Below are positions 49,065 to 58,860 of a stretch of 64,000 nucleotides of DNA, piece after piece. Made by a program: the position numbers and the translations under genes. The first letter of the stretch is position 1; the number at the start of each line of letters is the position of its first letter. The notes under the pieces are model-generated. The model did no database searches and had not been told where the DNA came from. It worked only from the letters and a program-made list of their open reading frames with translations. This DNA is from Microbacterium sp. Au-Mic1. Its GTDB lineage: Bacteria > Actinomycetota > Actinomycetes > Actinomycetales > Microbacteriaceae. The stretch lies in NCBI RefSeq assembly GCF_021341785.1, contig NZ_JAJTTF010000008.1, forward strand, positions 148,215-212,214, given 5' to 3'.

Positions 49065-50351
49065 TCAGTCGACGAGGTCGTGCCGGACGACGACCTGGTC
49101 GCGCTCCGGGCCGACGCCGATCACCGAGATGCGGGTGCCGCTCATCTTCTCCAGCGCCAGCACGTAATCCTGGGCGTTCTTCGGCAGCTCCTCGAACGTG
49201 CGCGCCGAGGAGATGTCCTCCTGCCAGCCCGGGAAGTACTCCAGGATCGGCTTCGCGTGGTGGAAGTCGCTCTGGTTCACCGGCACGTCGTCGAAGCGCA
49301 CGCCGTCGACGTCGTAGGCGACGCACACGGGGATCTGGTCGAGCCCGTCGAGGATGTCGAGCTTAGTGAGCACGAGGTCGGTGATGCCGTTGACGCGGGT
49401 CGCGTATCGCGTGATGGGCGCGTCGTACCAGCCGACCCGGCGCGGACGCCCGGTGGTGGTGCCGAACTCGAAGCCGCGCGCGCGCAGCCAGTCGCCCTGC
49501 TCGTCGAAGAGCTCGGTGGGGAACGGGCCGGATCCGACGCGGGTCGTATAGGCCTTCACGATGCCGACGATGCGGTCGAGGCGGCCGGGCCCGACACCGG
49601 ATCCGGTCGCCGCTCCTCCTGCGGTCGCCGAGGAGGACGTCACGAACGGGTAGGTGCCGTGGTCGACGTCGAGCATCGTGGCCTGGCCGCCCTCGAACAC
49701 GACGACCTCGCCACGCTGCAGTGCGTCGTCGAGCAGGTGGCTCGTGTCGGCGACCATCGGGCGCAGCCGCTCGGCGTAGGAGAGCAGGTCCTCGACGATC
49801 TCGTCGCAGGTGATGGCGCGGCGGTTGAAGACCTTCACCAGCAGGTGGTTCTTCTGGTCGAGGGCGCCCTCGACCTTCTGGCGCAGGATGTTCTCGTCGA
49901 AGAGGTCCTGCACGCGGATGCCCACGCGGTTGATCTTGTCGGCGTAGGCCGGACCGATGCCGCGGCCCGTGGTGCCGATCATGCGCTTGCCGAGGAAGCG
50001 CTCGGTGACCTTGTCGAGCGTGCGGTGGTACTGGGTGATGATGTGCGCGTTGGCGCTCACCTTCAGGCGCGACGTGTCGATGCCGCGGGATCCGAGGGCC
50101 TCGAGCTCGTGGAACAGCACCTCCAGGTCGATCACGACGCCGTTGCCGATCACGGGGGTCACGCCGGGCGAGAGGATGCCGGAGGGCAGCAGGTGCAGGG
50201 CGTACTTCTCGTCGCCGACGACGACCGTGTGCCCTGCGTTGTTGCCGCCGTTGAACTTGACGACCCAGTCCGTGCGCTCGCCGAGCAGGTCCGTGGCCTT
50301 GCCCTTGCCCTCGTCGCCCCACTGGACGCCGACGATCACGATTCCTGGCAT
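49065..50351 (-). CDS. purA: Adenylosuccinate synthetase
   Basis: 428 residues, the normal PurA length. The GTP P-loop [15 protein letters not shown] starts at about residue 9. NNAGHTVVV, the IMP/aspartate site [36 protein letters not shown] and TKLDILDG (guanine-binding) are all present. It joins IMP and aspartate with GTP to form adenylosuccinate on the AMP branch of purine synthesis. It is monocistronic with its own promoter and an 81-nt leader. The identification is secure. Confidence 0.99.
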   Translation of the reverse strand: MPGIVIVGVQWGDEGKGKATDLLGERTDWVVKFNGGNNAGHTVVVGDEKYALHLLPSGILSPGVTPVIGNGVVIDLEVLFHELEALGSRGIDTSRLKVSANAHIITQYHRTLDKVTERFLGKRMIGTTGRGIGPAYADKINRVGIRVQDLFDENILRQKVEGALDQKNHLLVKVFNRRAITCDEIVEDLLSYAERLRPMVADTSHLLDDALQRGEVVVFEGGQATMLDVDHGTYPFVTSSSATAGGAATGSGVGPGRLDRIVGIVKAYTTRVGSGPFPTELFDEQGDWLRARGFEFGTTTGRPRRVGWYDAPITRYATRVNGITDLVLTKLDILDGLDQIPVCVAYDVDGVRFDDVPVNQSDFHHAKPILEYFPGWQEDISSARTFEELPKNAQDYVLALEKMSGTRISVIGVGPERDQVVVRHDLVD

Positions 50352-50438
50352 GGGTGAACCCCCTTTGCGGCCGCAGTGACCGCCGTGCTTTTCGCCGGGT
50401 TTGCACCGGCTGATGAGCTGGCCCGATCGGGCGGGGCC

Positions 50439-50444
50439 AGTCTA
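50439..50444 (-). promoter_or_regulatory. purA -10 element and hairpin leader
   Basis: On the minus strand TAGACT at 50444-50439 predicts a start near 50432 and an 81-nt leader. Its 5' end folds into ctggccc...gggccag. Around it, the 50352-50612 gap holds this promoter and the one for the next gene (TAACGT at 50563-50568); no recognised riboswitch. Confidence 0.55.
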
Positions 50445-50612
50445 TCGGAGGGCGCCGACCGGCCGCGGGGCGGTGGCGCGCGGCCGGATCCTGCGACGAC
50501 CGGCACCGCTCGGAGAGGCGCCTGCACGACGACGGGCCGAGGAGAAACCCTGCGGCTGCCGGTAACGTGAAGGACGCGGGGCCGGCGCAGTGCCCCGACG
50601 GAGACCACCACG

Positions 50613-51539
50613 ATGACAGAGCCGACGGACCAGCCTTCCGCGGGCCCGCACGCGTCACCCGCGGCAGCCACGCGTCGTGAGGCGCGCCTGCTCCGCGAGT
50701 CGCAGGAGGCGGCGTCGCTGCGGGGACCTCAGCTCGCCGCGCCTCTCGCTGCGCCTCTCGCGCCTGCCGGGGCGACGCTCGCCGACACCCTGGCTCTGCC
50801 CGTCGCCGCGCCGATCGAACCGGCCGCGCCCGGGAAGGCCGCGCCTGGGAACGCCGCGCCGCGGCGCCGGGTCGCACTGTGGGTATCCGGCGCCGCCGTG
50901 GTGCTGTGCCTCGGCTTCGGTGCGGCCGGCCTCTGGCTCCCGCGCACGCCGGGCGATGCCGCGGCCCGTGGCCAGGACATCTCCGCACCCGGGGATCCGG
51001 ATCCGCGCACTCAAGGCGGTTTCGAGGGCGGCGGATCCCCGACGTCCGCCGGACCGACGTCCCCCGCGGCGCCTCCCTCGACGACCCCGCCTCCCGTCGA
51101 GACCGTCGTCGCGCCCGCACCCGACGCGCCCGCCCCGGACGGTGACCCCGGGTCGCTCCCGCCGCAGAGCACCCCCGCTCCCGACGCGCCCGGCACCCCG
51201 GCGCCCGCACCGGCGCCGGCACCCGCGCCGCCGCAGGTCCCGGCTGCGCCCGCGCCCCTCGCCTTCACGGGGATCACCCCGAATCAGACCGTCGGCCTGC
51301 TCGGGATCCGGATCCTGAGCAGCTACACGCTGAGCCTGTCCGGGCAGCCCCGCTCGACCGCGTCCGTGACGTACGGCGGCGCATCGGCCGGATCCGTGAC
51401 CTTCGACGGATCCGGCCGCGCATCGATCACGGTCGGCGCGGGCGCGCTCGATCTGGGTATCGGGAATCCGATGATCACCGCCGCATATGCGGACGGCACC
51501 GCCGGCGAGCCCATCCAGGCGCACCGCAACTCGATCTGA
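50613..51539 (+). CDS. Single-pass membrane/surface protein with Pro/Ala-rich linker
   Basis: 308 residues. A charged cytoplasmic N-terminus (1-85) precedes one transmembrane segment (about 86-108, VALWVSGAAVVLCLGFGAAG). A long extracellular Pro/Ala/Thr linker follows (about 115-215, containing repeated AP and PAPAPAPA) and then a small beta-rich domain (about 215-300, with RILSSYTLSLSGQPRSTASVTYGG). It looks like a wall-spanning or surface-exposed protein; no enzymatic motif. Its own promoter and the acggag ribosome site suggest a single gene. Confidence 0.75.
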   Translation: MTEPTDQPSAGPHASPAAATRREARLLRESQEAASLRGPQLAAPLAAPLAPAGATLADTLALPVAAPIEPAAPGKAAPGNAAPRRRVALWVSGAAVVLCLGFGAAGLWLPRTPGDAAARGQDISAPGDPDPRTQGGFEGGGSPTSAGPTSPAAPPSTTPPPVETVVAPAPDAPAPDGDPGSLPPQSTPAPDAPGTPAPAPAPAPAPPQVPAAPAPLAFTGITPNQTVGLLGIRILSSYTLSLSGQPRSTASVTYGGASAGSVTFDGSGRASITVGAGALDLGIGNPMITAAYADGTAGEPIQAHRNSI

Positions 51540-51667
51540 CGGGGTGCGGGCGCCGCGCCGCGCCACGACCGCGTGTGATCCTCCGCCCGAGCGCCTGGCG
51601 GGATCTCGGCGACCGATGGCGGCCGCCGTGCTCGACCGATGTCGGAGGTCCCTGCGACGATCGAAGG

Positions 51668-52657
51668 ATGACCGAGACCACCCCGGAACGGATGCGTGGC
51701 CCCGCACAGGGCGACGGCACGAGCACGCCCGCTCCACGGCGCAACGGAGCCCTCGTCCTGACGGCGGCCGTGGTCACGGTGGTGCTGTGGGCCTCGGCCT
51801 TCATCGGCATCCGCGGCGCGGGTCCGCACTTCGACCCTGGCGCCCTCGCCCTGCTGCGCATGGCGGTGGGCACCGTGGCCCTCACCGTCATCGCGCTGAG
51901 ACGCGGGATCCGCCTGCCGTCACGACGGCACTGGCTGCTCGTCGCCGTGTGGGGCGTGGGCTGGTTCTGCGTCTACAACCTCGCGCTCAACGCCGCGGAG
52001 CACACCCTCGACGCCGGCACCGCCGCGATGGTGGTCAACCTGGCCCCGCTCATGGTGGTCGTCTTCAGCGGGCTGTTCCTGCGCGAGGGCTTCCCGAAGC
52101 CGCTGCTGATCGGAGCGCCGATCGCCTTCGGCGGCGTGGTCCTCATCGGCCTGAACTCCTCGACCAAGAGCGGGGCCATCGACATCGCCGGCCTTCTGCT
52201 CGCGCTGCTCGCCGCGGTCATGTACGCGGGGTGCACGCTGCTGCAGAAGCACCTGCTGAGCGCCGGCGCCGACGCCACCACGCTCACCTGGCTGGGCGCG
52301 GCGGCCGGCACCATCGCGCTGCTGCCGTGGACGGGCAGCCTCGTCGGCGCGCTGCAGTCCGCACCGCTCGACGCGACCCTGTGGGTGGTCTATCTCGGGA
52401 TCTTCCCGACCGCGATCGCCTTCACCACCTGGGCCTACGTCCTGCAGCGCAGCACGGCGGGGCAGACGTCCGCGACCACTTACGTGGTGCCGGCGATCGC
52501 GATCCTGCTGTCCTGGCTGATCCTCGGCGAGGTGCCGACGCCGCTCATGTTCCTGGGCGGCGCGCTCTGCCTGCTGGGCGTGCTGGTGACGCGACTGCGC
52601 CGGCGCCCTGCCGCACCGGCGGATCCGCCGACGCCCGCGCCGACCGCACGGGGATGA
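51668..52657 (+). CDS. EamA/DMT-superfamily transporter
   Basis: 329 residues from ATG 51668. Two EamA repeats give ten predicted membrane helices: repeat 1 about 30-160 (VTVVLWASAFIGIRGAG, TIAALRRGIR-type hinge, LVVFSGLFLREGFPK) and repeat 2 about 170-315 (GLLLALLAAVMYAGCTLLQKHLL, LGIFPTAIAFTTWAYVLQRSTAG). The typical function is export of amino acids or metabolites; the substrate is unknown. GACGAT sits at -12 to -7 of ATG, a near-leaderless arrangement. Confidence 0.9.
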   Translation: MTETTPERMRGPAQGDGTSTPAPRRNGALVLTAAVVTVVLWASAFIGIRGAGPHFDPGALALLRMAVGTVALTVIALRRGIRLPSRRHWLLVAVWGVGWFCVYNLALNAAEHTLDAGTAAMVVNLAPLMVVVFSGLFLREGFPKPLLIGAPIAFGGVVLIGLNSSTKSGAIDIAGLLLALLAAVMYAGCTLLQKHLLSAGADATTLTWLGAAAGTIALLPWTGSLVGALQSAPLDATLWVVYLGIFPTAIAFTTWAYVLQRSTAGQTSATTYVVPAIAILLSWLILGEVPTPLMFLGGALCLLGVLVTRLRRRPAAPADPPTPAPTARG

Positions 52658-52714
52658 CGACGGCCGCCCCGCGGACAGCGCGGCAGCACGGAGCCGCCCT
52701 CGCGAGGATCGGCT

Positions 52715-54139
52715 TCAGCGCGGACGGATCTCGCCCCGGGCCAAGCCCGCTGCGGCCAGCACCTCGGCCGCAGCCGCCCGCTTGAGGTCGAGCGACTGTC
52801 CGATCTCGGCCGCGAGCCGAGGATGTGCGCGGATGAGCTCGTCGATCACCGCGAGGGGGATCCTCATCGCGGTGAGCACCTCGGTCGCGACGATCGTCAC
52901 GGTCGTGCGCTCCCGGGTGAGCGCGGTCTGTCCGATGAGCTCGCGCGGGCCGCTCTCGGCGACGGTGATGCGCGCCCCGTCCGCCTCATGCAGCATCGCG
53001 ACGCCGCCTGTCATGACCAGGTGCACCTCGTTCGGCACGATGCCCGCGCGCAGCACGGTCTCGCCGACACCGTAGCGCTGCAGCCGCGCCCCGGCGCGCA
53101 GGATCTCCTTGCCGGCCTCGTCCAGACGCAGGATCGGCGCCGCCTCCTCGATCGCGGCGTCGAGCATCGCGGGCTCGGCGATCGGATCCGACGCATCCCC
53201 ATCGAGGGCGAAGCCGCGGCGGCGCGCGGCGTACCAGAGCCAGGACAGGTAGAGCGAGAGGGCGCCCGAGGCCTCGCCGGGGGCGTTGATCGGGATCGAC
53301 ACGGCGTAGCCGGCGGCACCCGTGTACTCCGCCGTGGCCCGCTCGTCGCGCCACCTCATCGGCAGGCCGTCGGCGAGCTGGACGAGGAGGGCCAGCACCT
53401 CCTGCGGCGGATCGTCGGTGCTGAACTTCAAGGACGCCGTCGCGTAGTAGGGCCCCGTGGGCTCGCTCATGTTCGTGAACGAGGCGCCGGAGAGCGTCGA
53501 GTTCGGCACGATCTGGATCCCGGATCCGGTGTCGATGTGCACGGCGCGCCAGTTGACCTCGACGACACGTCCCTTCACGCCGCCGGTGTCGAGCCAGTCG
53601 CCGATCTTGAACGGCTGCTCGAAGAGGAGCAGCAGTCCCGAGACCACGCCGCCCGCCGCGTTCTGCAGCGCCAGCCCGATGACGATCGAGGTGACGCCGA
53701 GGGCGGTGAACAACCCCCCGACGTCGGCGTCCCACACCCAGGAGAACAGCATCGCGAGGCCCACGACCACGAGCACGAGCCGCGCGATCTCGACGAAGAT
53801 CGACGGCACGCGGCGCCGCCACGACCCCTCCTCCGCGTTGGAGAACAGCACCACGTTGAACGCGGAGAGCACGAGCAGGATCAGCAGGAATCCGAAGAGC
53901 GTGGCGACCACGCGCACCCAGACGTAGCCGTCGTCCTTCTGCCCGACCGCGAACGCGAGCAGCGCGAACAGGGCGCCTGCCGGGATGACCGCGTTCCGCA
54001 GCAGCGCGACCGGCTTGGCCAGCGGGTTGCCGCGTCGGCGCAGGGCGCCGAGCAGCTCGGTGAGCCCGACCAGCACCACCGGCACCCCGACCGCGAGCGC
54101 GATCAGCCCCCAGGTCCATCCCTGCTGGAAGACGCCCAT
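52715..54139 (-). CDS. MscS-type channel with C-terminal cyclic nucleotide-binding domain
   Basis: 474 residues. Four to five membrane helices in the first 165 residues, then the pore-lining MscS helix LGVTSIVIGLALQNAAGG and beta domain FKIGDWLDTGGVKGRVVEVNWRAVHID, and a C-terminal cNMP-binding domain (about 340-455). In the phosphate-binding cassette the motif reads LIGQTALTRERTTVTIVA: the usual Glu of GE is Gln, while the Arg is kept. These are bCNG-type channels, some weakly mechanosensitive. The gene lies directly after a cyclase-like sensor (1 bp gap), so the two were probably evolved as a ligand-signal/channel pair. Confidence 0.9.
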   Translation of the reverse strand: MGVFQQGWTWGLIALAVGVPVVLVGLTELLGALRRRGNPLAKPVALLRNAVIPAGALFALLAFAVGQKDDGYVWVRVVATLFGFLLILLVLSAFNVVLFSNAEEGSWRRRVPSIFVEIARLVLVVVGLAMLFSWVWDADVGGLFTALGVTSIVIGLALQNAAGGVVSGLLLLFEQPFKIGDWLDTGGVKGRVVEVNWRAVHIDTGSGIQIVPNSTLSGASFTNMSEPTGPYYATASLKFSTDDPPQEVLALLVQLADGLPMRWRDERATAEYTGAAGYAVSIPINAPGEASGALSLYLSWLWYAARRRGFALDGDASDPIAEPAMLDAAIEEAAPILRLDEAGKEILRAGARLQRYGVGETVLRAGIVPNEVHLVMTGGVAMLHEADGARITVAESGPRELIGQTALTRERTTVTIVATEVLTAMRIPLAVIDELIRAHPRLAAEIGQSLDLKRAAAAEVLAAAGLARGEIRPR

Positions 54140-54140
54140 G

Positions 54141-56294
54141 TCAGGCGACCTTCCACACGGTCTCGGCCTTGCCCCGCACCTCGACCGTGCCGGCCTCGGT
54201 GTAGTCGATCATCTCGGAGGTGCGCTCGTGCACGCGCTGACTGACATAGATCCCGGGGTCGCCGGAGACCGAGCGGACGCGGTAGGCGAGATTCACCGCG
54301 TCACCCCACAGGTCGTAGGCGAGCGAGGTGCGCGCGACCAGACCGCTCGTCACCGACCCGGTGTCGACGCCCGCGCGCAGCCCGATCGAGGTGCCGTACT
54401 GCGCGTTGAAGCGGTCGAGCACGTCCCGCAGACTCGTCGCGAACTCGACCGCGCGACGCACGTTGTCCACCCGCGGCACGATCAGTCCCGACGAGGCGAG
54501 GTAGCCGCCGTGCAGCGTGCGCACCTTCTCGACGCCGGCCTTCTCCGCGGCCTCGTCGAACCCCCGCATGAGCGCGTTGAGCTGCGCGATCTCGTCCTCG
54601 GCGGCGATTCCGCGGCCGTACTCGTCGAAACCGATGAGCTCGGCGAACACCACGGAGACGTCGTCGTGCGCCTCGGTGATCGCCTCGTCGCCCTGCTTGT
54701 AGCGCTCGGCGACGCTCTGCGGCATGAGCGTGTGCAGGAGCTTCTCGTTCTCGGTGCGCTGATCGTCGATGAGCTCCTGCTTGATGCGCAGGCTCGAAGC
54801 CATGTCGTTGAACGCGCTGCCGAGGTCGCCGAACTCGTCACGAGACCCGGTCGGCACCTGCACATCCAGATCGCCCTCCGCGACCCGGTGCACGGCTCCG
54901 ACCAGCCGATTGATGGGGCGCGTGAACACCTGGGCCAGCAGCAGGGAGAGCAGCGCGACGGCCAGCATGATCCCGAGCAGCGAGATGAGCACGATCCGGG
55001 TGAAGTCGTCCACCGGCGCGAACGCCTCGGAGGAGTCGATGCGTGCGATGACGCTCCAGTCCAGGTCGTCGACCTTGAGCGGACCGTAGCTGACGACGCT
55101 CGACCCGCTGATGTAGTCGGATCCCTCCAACGTGCCGCTCTTGCCGCTCTGCGCCCGCGTGAGCGCATCACCGGTGATGGGCTGGATGAGCACCGTGCCC
55201 TTCACCTCGGCCGCGCGCTTCGCGACGGACGGCGACGTGCCGTGGTCGATCACGCGCTGCGCGTAGTCCTTCGGATGCTCGACCACTTCGCGCGAGGTGC
55301 TGCGCATCAGGCCGTCACGGCCCACCAGGTACACCTCGCCGGTGCTGCCCAGACCCTGGCCCTTCCAGCCGTTCTGCCCGGTCATGACGTCGTTCACGAA
55401 GCTCAGCGGCACCTGCAGCGCGAGCGCGCCGGTGATCGCGGTGTCGTTGCCGATCGGCGACACGATCCACATCGACGGGGTGCCCAGCGACGGCGTCCAG
55501 CGCTCGAAGTCGGTCATCACCACGGCGTCGACCGAGTTCGTCGCGATGGCTTCGCGGTAGGCGTCCGCCAGCTTCGAGTCGCGGAACGGACCGGTCTCGA
55601 GGTTCGTGCCGAGCTCGGGCCCCTTGTACGCCGTGTAGACGACATCGCCCGAGAGGTTGAGCAGCAGCGCATCCTCGTAGTGCGCCTGGTTGATGAGGCG
55701 CGAGAAGTAGTCCCCGTACCGCACCGCGGCCGCCGAATACGCGGATCCGTCTCCCGCGTCGTCGTTCATCAGGTTCGCCTCGTATCCGGCATCGTCGAGC
55801 GTCGTGTTGCGGGCCGTGTAATGCGCCTGCAGCCATTGTCCGGGTGCGGAATCGGGGATGAACGCGCGCGCCCCGTAGGCGTCGCCGGTGCGCTTCTCCA
55901 GCGTCGGCACGAAGGTGTCGGCGTAGTAGCTGCTCAGCGTCGCCGACTGAGCGTCGTCCAGCACGCTGCCCCGCAGCTGCTCGAAGCCGTCGTTGAGCGC
56001 CTTCGACATGTTCTGCGCACTGAGGTTGCGCGAGTTCAAGGAGGCGGTGCGCTTGACGTCGTCGAGCGCGACCTGCATCTCATGCGTGCGCATCTCGCGG
56101 ATGGTGGTGAGCTGATCGATCGAACTCGCATGCAGCGAACTGCGCCCGTTGAGGAAGCCGACGGCCCCGATGATGAGGGCGGACACCAGGCTCACTCCGA
56201 GCAGCATGATCAGCAGCTTCGACTGGATGCTGAGGCCGGGCCTGGGGCGCCGACTCCTCGGTGCGCGCTCCGCGCGTGATCCTTCGTTGTCCAT
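54141..56294 (-). CDS. Membrane sensor with HAMP and class III nucleotide-cyclase-like domain
   Basis: 717 residues from ATG 56294. TM1 (about 27-48), a large extracellular dCache-like domain (50-410), TM2 (about 420-445), HAMP (about 450-500) and a cyclase homology domain (535-717). In the cyclase domain the first metal Asp is Glu (VVFAELIGF) and the second lies in TLHGGYLASS, where TIGDAYM is normal, so the second Asp is Gly. The substrate Lys (EKVRT) and the transition-state Asn/Arg (GDAVNLAYRVRS) remain. It may be inactive as a cyclase and act as a nucleotide sensor or adaptor. It is co-transcribed with the MscS-CNBD channel. Confidence 0.9.
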   Translation of the reverse strand: MDNEGSRAERAPRSRRPRPGLSIQSKLLIMLLGVSLVSALIIGAVGFLNGRSSLHASSIDQLTTIREMRTHEMQVALDDVKRTASLNSRNLSAQNMSKALNDGFEQLRGSVLDDAQSATLSSYYADTFVPTLEKRTGDAYGARAFIPDSAPGQWLQAHYTARNTTLDDAGYEANLMNDDAGDGSAYSAAAVRYGDYFSRLINQAHYEDALLLNLSGDVVYTAYKGPELGTNLETGPFRDSKLADAYREAIATNSVDAVVMTDFERWTPSLGTPSMWIVSPIGNDTAITGALALQVPLSFVNDVMTGQNGWKGQGLGSTGEVYLVGRDGLMRSTSREVVEHPKDYAQRVIDHGTSPSVAKRAAEVKGTVLIQPITGDALTRAQSGKSGTLEGSDYISGSSVVSYGPLKVDDLDWSVIARIDSSEAFAPVDDFTRIVLISLLGIMLAVALLSLLLAQVFTRPINRLVGAVHRVAEGDLDVQVPTGSRDEFGDLGSAFNDMASSLRIKQELIDDQRTENEKLLHTLMPQSVAERYKQGDEAITEAHDDVSVVFAELIGFDEYGRGIAAEDEIAQLNALMRGFDEAAEKAGVEKVRTLHGGYLASSGLIVPRVDNVRRAVEFATSLRDVLDRFNAQYGTSIGLRAGVDTGSVTSGLVARTSLAYDLWGDAVNLAYRVRSVSGDPGIYVSQRVHERTSEMIDYTEAGTVEVRGKAETVWKVA

Positions 56295-56425
56295 CCGTCC
56301 CCCTCTTGAGCACGAATCCCTCGACCAGGACTCCGGTGGCCACGCTGTGGCACTCGAACCGTACCGATATAACGGTCTGCCCGGGAAGGGGCCCCTCACG
56401 GCTCCTGCGTGAAACGTCGGATCGT

Positions 56426-57388
56426 TCAGACCGCGGATCCGCGGTGCTGTGCCCGGTACTCGGAGGGCGTCACGCCGTGTGCGCGGCGGAAGGCCCGCGA
56501 GAACTGATCATCGCCGCCGAAACCGCTCAGCCGGGCGATCGCCGCGATGGTCAGGTTCCGGGTGCGGGATCCGGCGAGCAGGGTCCCGGCGAGACGGATC
56601 CGGGTCTCGCGCAGCAGCGCCCCCGCACTCAGATCCTCGCCGTGGAAGAGCGCGTGCAGGTATCGCGGACTCACCCGCAGGTCTTCGGCGAGCGCGGCGA
56701 CATCGAAGGAGGGATCCGCGAATCGGTCGGCGATCACCGCCTTCGCCCGCTCCCGGTACATGGCCTTCGCGTCGTACCCCGCCGGCACGCGATCGGCGGC
56801 CTCATGCAGCGCTGCAAGAGCGAACTCACGCAGCGCGTGGCCCACATGCGTGGCCGAGGAGGCCGGCACCGGGTTCGCACCGTTGGTCACCGCGCGCAGG
56901 ACCTGGTGCAGCGCCATCGCCGACGGCGTGCTCTCCCAGGTCAGGCCCGCCCAGGCCTCCGGCGCGTAGCCGTGGGCGAGCATCAGGCGCAGCGGCAGGT
57001 ACAGCTGGACGGACTCCGCCTCGTCGTCGATCCTGGTCCGGAACGGAATGCTTCCCACGAGCAGGCTGACCGTGCCCGGTCCGATCGCGCTCTGCCGGCC
57101 GGACTGTTCGATCCGCATGCGGCCGGACAGCACGAAGCCGATCTGCGCGTACCCCGAGTACGGATCATCGAGCCCCTCGGGGGTGCGCTCGGCGTGAAGG
57201 TGGCGGGAGCGGATCCGCGTCGCGAACATCTCGCCGAAGGTCGTCGTCGCGACGAGCGTGCGATGGCGGTGCGGACTCGGGCTCGACATGCGCGAGGAGA
57301 CCGAGAGCCTCGCGAGCCCCTCCGGCCCGGAGAACAGCGCGCCGCCCTCGAAGGGGCCGCGCCGCTCCCGCATCGCGTGGTCCACCAT
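56426..57388 (-). CDS. AraC-family transcriptional regulator
   Basis: 320 residues from ATG 57388. An N-terminal cupin-like ligand domain (about 60-190: GQSAIGPGTVSLLVGSIPFR-type) and a C-terminal double helix-turn-helix (about 220-315: FDVAALAEDLRVSPRYLHALFH, then LTIAAIARLSGFGGDDQFSRAFRRAHGVTPSEYRAQH). The pattern fits AraC regulators with a cupin sensor domain. Its targets are not shown; it lies downstream of the acyltransferase gene on the same strand. A ggaggg site precedes the start. Confidence 0.9.
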   Translation of the reverse strand: MVDHAMRERRGPFEGGALFSGPEGLARLSVSSRMSSPSPHRHRTLVATTTFGEMFATRIRSRHLHAERTPEGLDDPYSGYAQIGFVLSGRMRIEQSGRQSAIGPGTVSLLVGSIPFRTRIDDEAESVQLYLPLRLMLAHGYAPEAWAGLTWESTPSAMALHQVLRAVTNGANPVPASSATHVGHALREFALAALHEAADRVPAGYDAKAMYRERAKAVIADRFADPSFDVAALAEDLRVSPRYLHALFHGEDLSAGALLRETRIRLAGTLLAGSRTRNLTIAAIARLSGFGGDDQFSRAFRRAHGVTPSEYRAQHRGSAV

Positions 57389-57480
57389 CACCGCACCGCC
57401 CTCCGTCGTCGCCCGCCCCTGCCGGAAGCGTAGCGTCAGCCGGATCCGACATTTCGTGCACGTGCGAGCGCGTGCCGCCT

Positions 57481-58779
57481 TCAGCGGCGTACGGCGCGGG
57501 CGAGCCGCAGGGCGACGGTCACCAGCACCGCACCCAGGACCCATCCCGACGGCGAGGATCCGGCCGCGAGGATCGTGACGACACCGGCCGTGCCCAGCAG
57601 GGCGGACGTCGTCGCGCGCCCGGTGCCGACCGGGATCGACGGGGTCTCGCGGGCGGCCTCGCGGCGGCCCGTGCGCGCGACGACGAGGGCGACGGCGACC
57701 AGCACCGCCGCGAACCACAGCGGCCGGCTCGCCCACCACCCGGCGCTGAGCGGCACGGGCAGGGTGAGCGGCGAGAGCAGCAGCGCTCCGGCGAGCGCGA
57801 CCACGACGAGCATGTGCCAGGAGTAGATCGTCATCGCCCGGGCGTTGATCCATCCCACCGCGGCCGCCGTGCGCGGGCCCGCGGCCCAGGCGCGAAGCCG
57901 CGGACGCAGGGCGAGGAACAGGGCGGTCTGCGCGACGCCGACCAGGACGAGGATCGCCATCGGCGGGTTGAGCGCCGTGATGAGGTCGGCCGGAGCGGCG
58001 CCGGTGAGGATCAGGACGCCCGCCACGACGACGGCCGAGGCGGCGATGACCGACAGCGACGCCCGGCGGATCCGATCGAGGGATCCGTCCGCGACCGCGA
58101 AGCCGAGCTGCTGCAGCAGCAGCCAGACGAAGACCATGTTCAGGAGCCCGATCGCGGTGACGCCGGTCGCGCCGCGCACGATGTCGACCGTGACGACGCC
58201 GGCGGCGAGCGCGGCCACCGTGAGGATCCGGTGCCGCTCGTGGAGTCGCACCATGACCGGCACGAGCGCGGAGCAGCCGAGGTAGACGCCCAGGAACCAC
58301 AGCGGCTGACTGATCCGGAATCCGGCCGTGGCGACGATGTCCGCCGGCACCCCGGCGACCACCAGACCGGCCAGCACCACCGCGGTGGCGAGGATCGCGC
58401 CGGATGCGGGGAGCAGCAGCCGGCGCATGCGCCCCGCCACGTAGTCGCCGGCGGTCGCACCCTTCGCCCGCTGCCGCGTCCACTGCGTGTAGGACGCGAA
58501 GCCGCCCAGCACGAAGAACAGCGGCATGATCTGCAGGATCCAGGTGAGCGGTGCGAACCCGTCCCAGCCCTCCATCGCGTTGCGCAGGATCGGGGATCCG
58601 TCGGACGCGACGCTCACCCCGACCATGAGCGAGTGCAGCAGCACTACGACGCCCAGCAGGATCGCCCTCACCCCGTCCACGGCAGTGTCGCGCGCGGCCT
58701 TCGCGGGAGCGGAACCGGGGACGACGGTGGGTGCCGGGCCGGCGGGTGCCGGGGCGAGGACGGGGGTGAGGAGTGCCAT
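57481..58779 (-). CDS. Membrane acyltransferase (AT-3 family)
   Basis: 432 residues with about ten membrane helices. The AT-3 hallmark is visible as AVDGVRAILLGVVVLLHSLMV near residues 33-53 with its His, and QIMPLFFVLGGFASYTQW. Family members transfer acyl groups to sugars, peptidoglycan or exopolymers on the outer face of the membrane. Acceptor unknown. Upstream, a short dyad TAC-tgcg-GTA near 58837 could be a regulatory site. Confidence 0.87.
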   Translation of the reverse strand: MALLTPVLAPAPAGPAPTVVPGSAPAKAARDTAVDGVRAILLGVVVLLHSLMVGVSVASDGSPILRNAMEGWDGFAPLTWILQIMPLFFVLGGFASYTQWTRQRAKGATAGDYVAGRMRRLLLPASGAILATAVVLAGLVVAGVPADIVATAGFRISQPLWFLGVYLGCSALVPVMVRLHERHRILTVAALAAGVVTVDIVRGATGVTAIGLLNMVFVWLLLQQLGFAVADGSLDRIRRASLSVIAASAVVVAGVLILTGAAPADLITALNPPMAILVLVGVAQTALFLALRPRLRAWAAGPRTAAAVGWINARAMTIYSWHMLVVVALAGALLLSPLTLPVPLSAGWWASRPLWFAAVLVAVALVVARTGRREAARETPSIPVGTGRATTSALLGTAGVVTILAAGSSPSGWVLGAVLVTVALRLARAVRR

Positions 58780-58860
58780 TCCCCTACCGTCGGGCCCAGG
58801 TCACGCCCTCCGCGTCCCGCTGCGGAGCCGGATCCACCCCCTACTGCGGTATCACTCAGA

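Noticed and set aside
50352..50438. Riboswitch in the purA leader
   Set aside because: Only a simple hairpin is visible in 81 nt; no purine or other aptamer consensus could be recognised.
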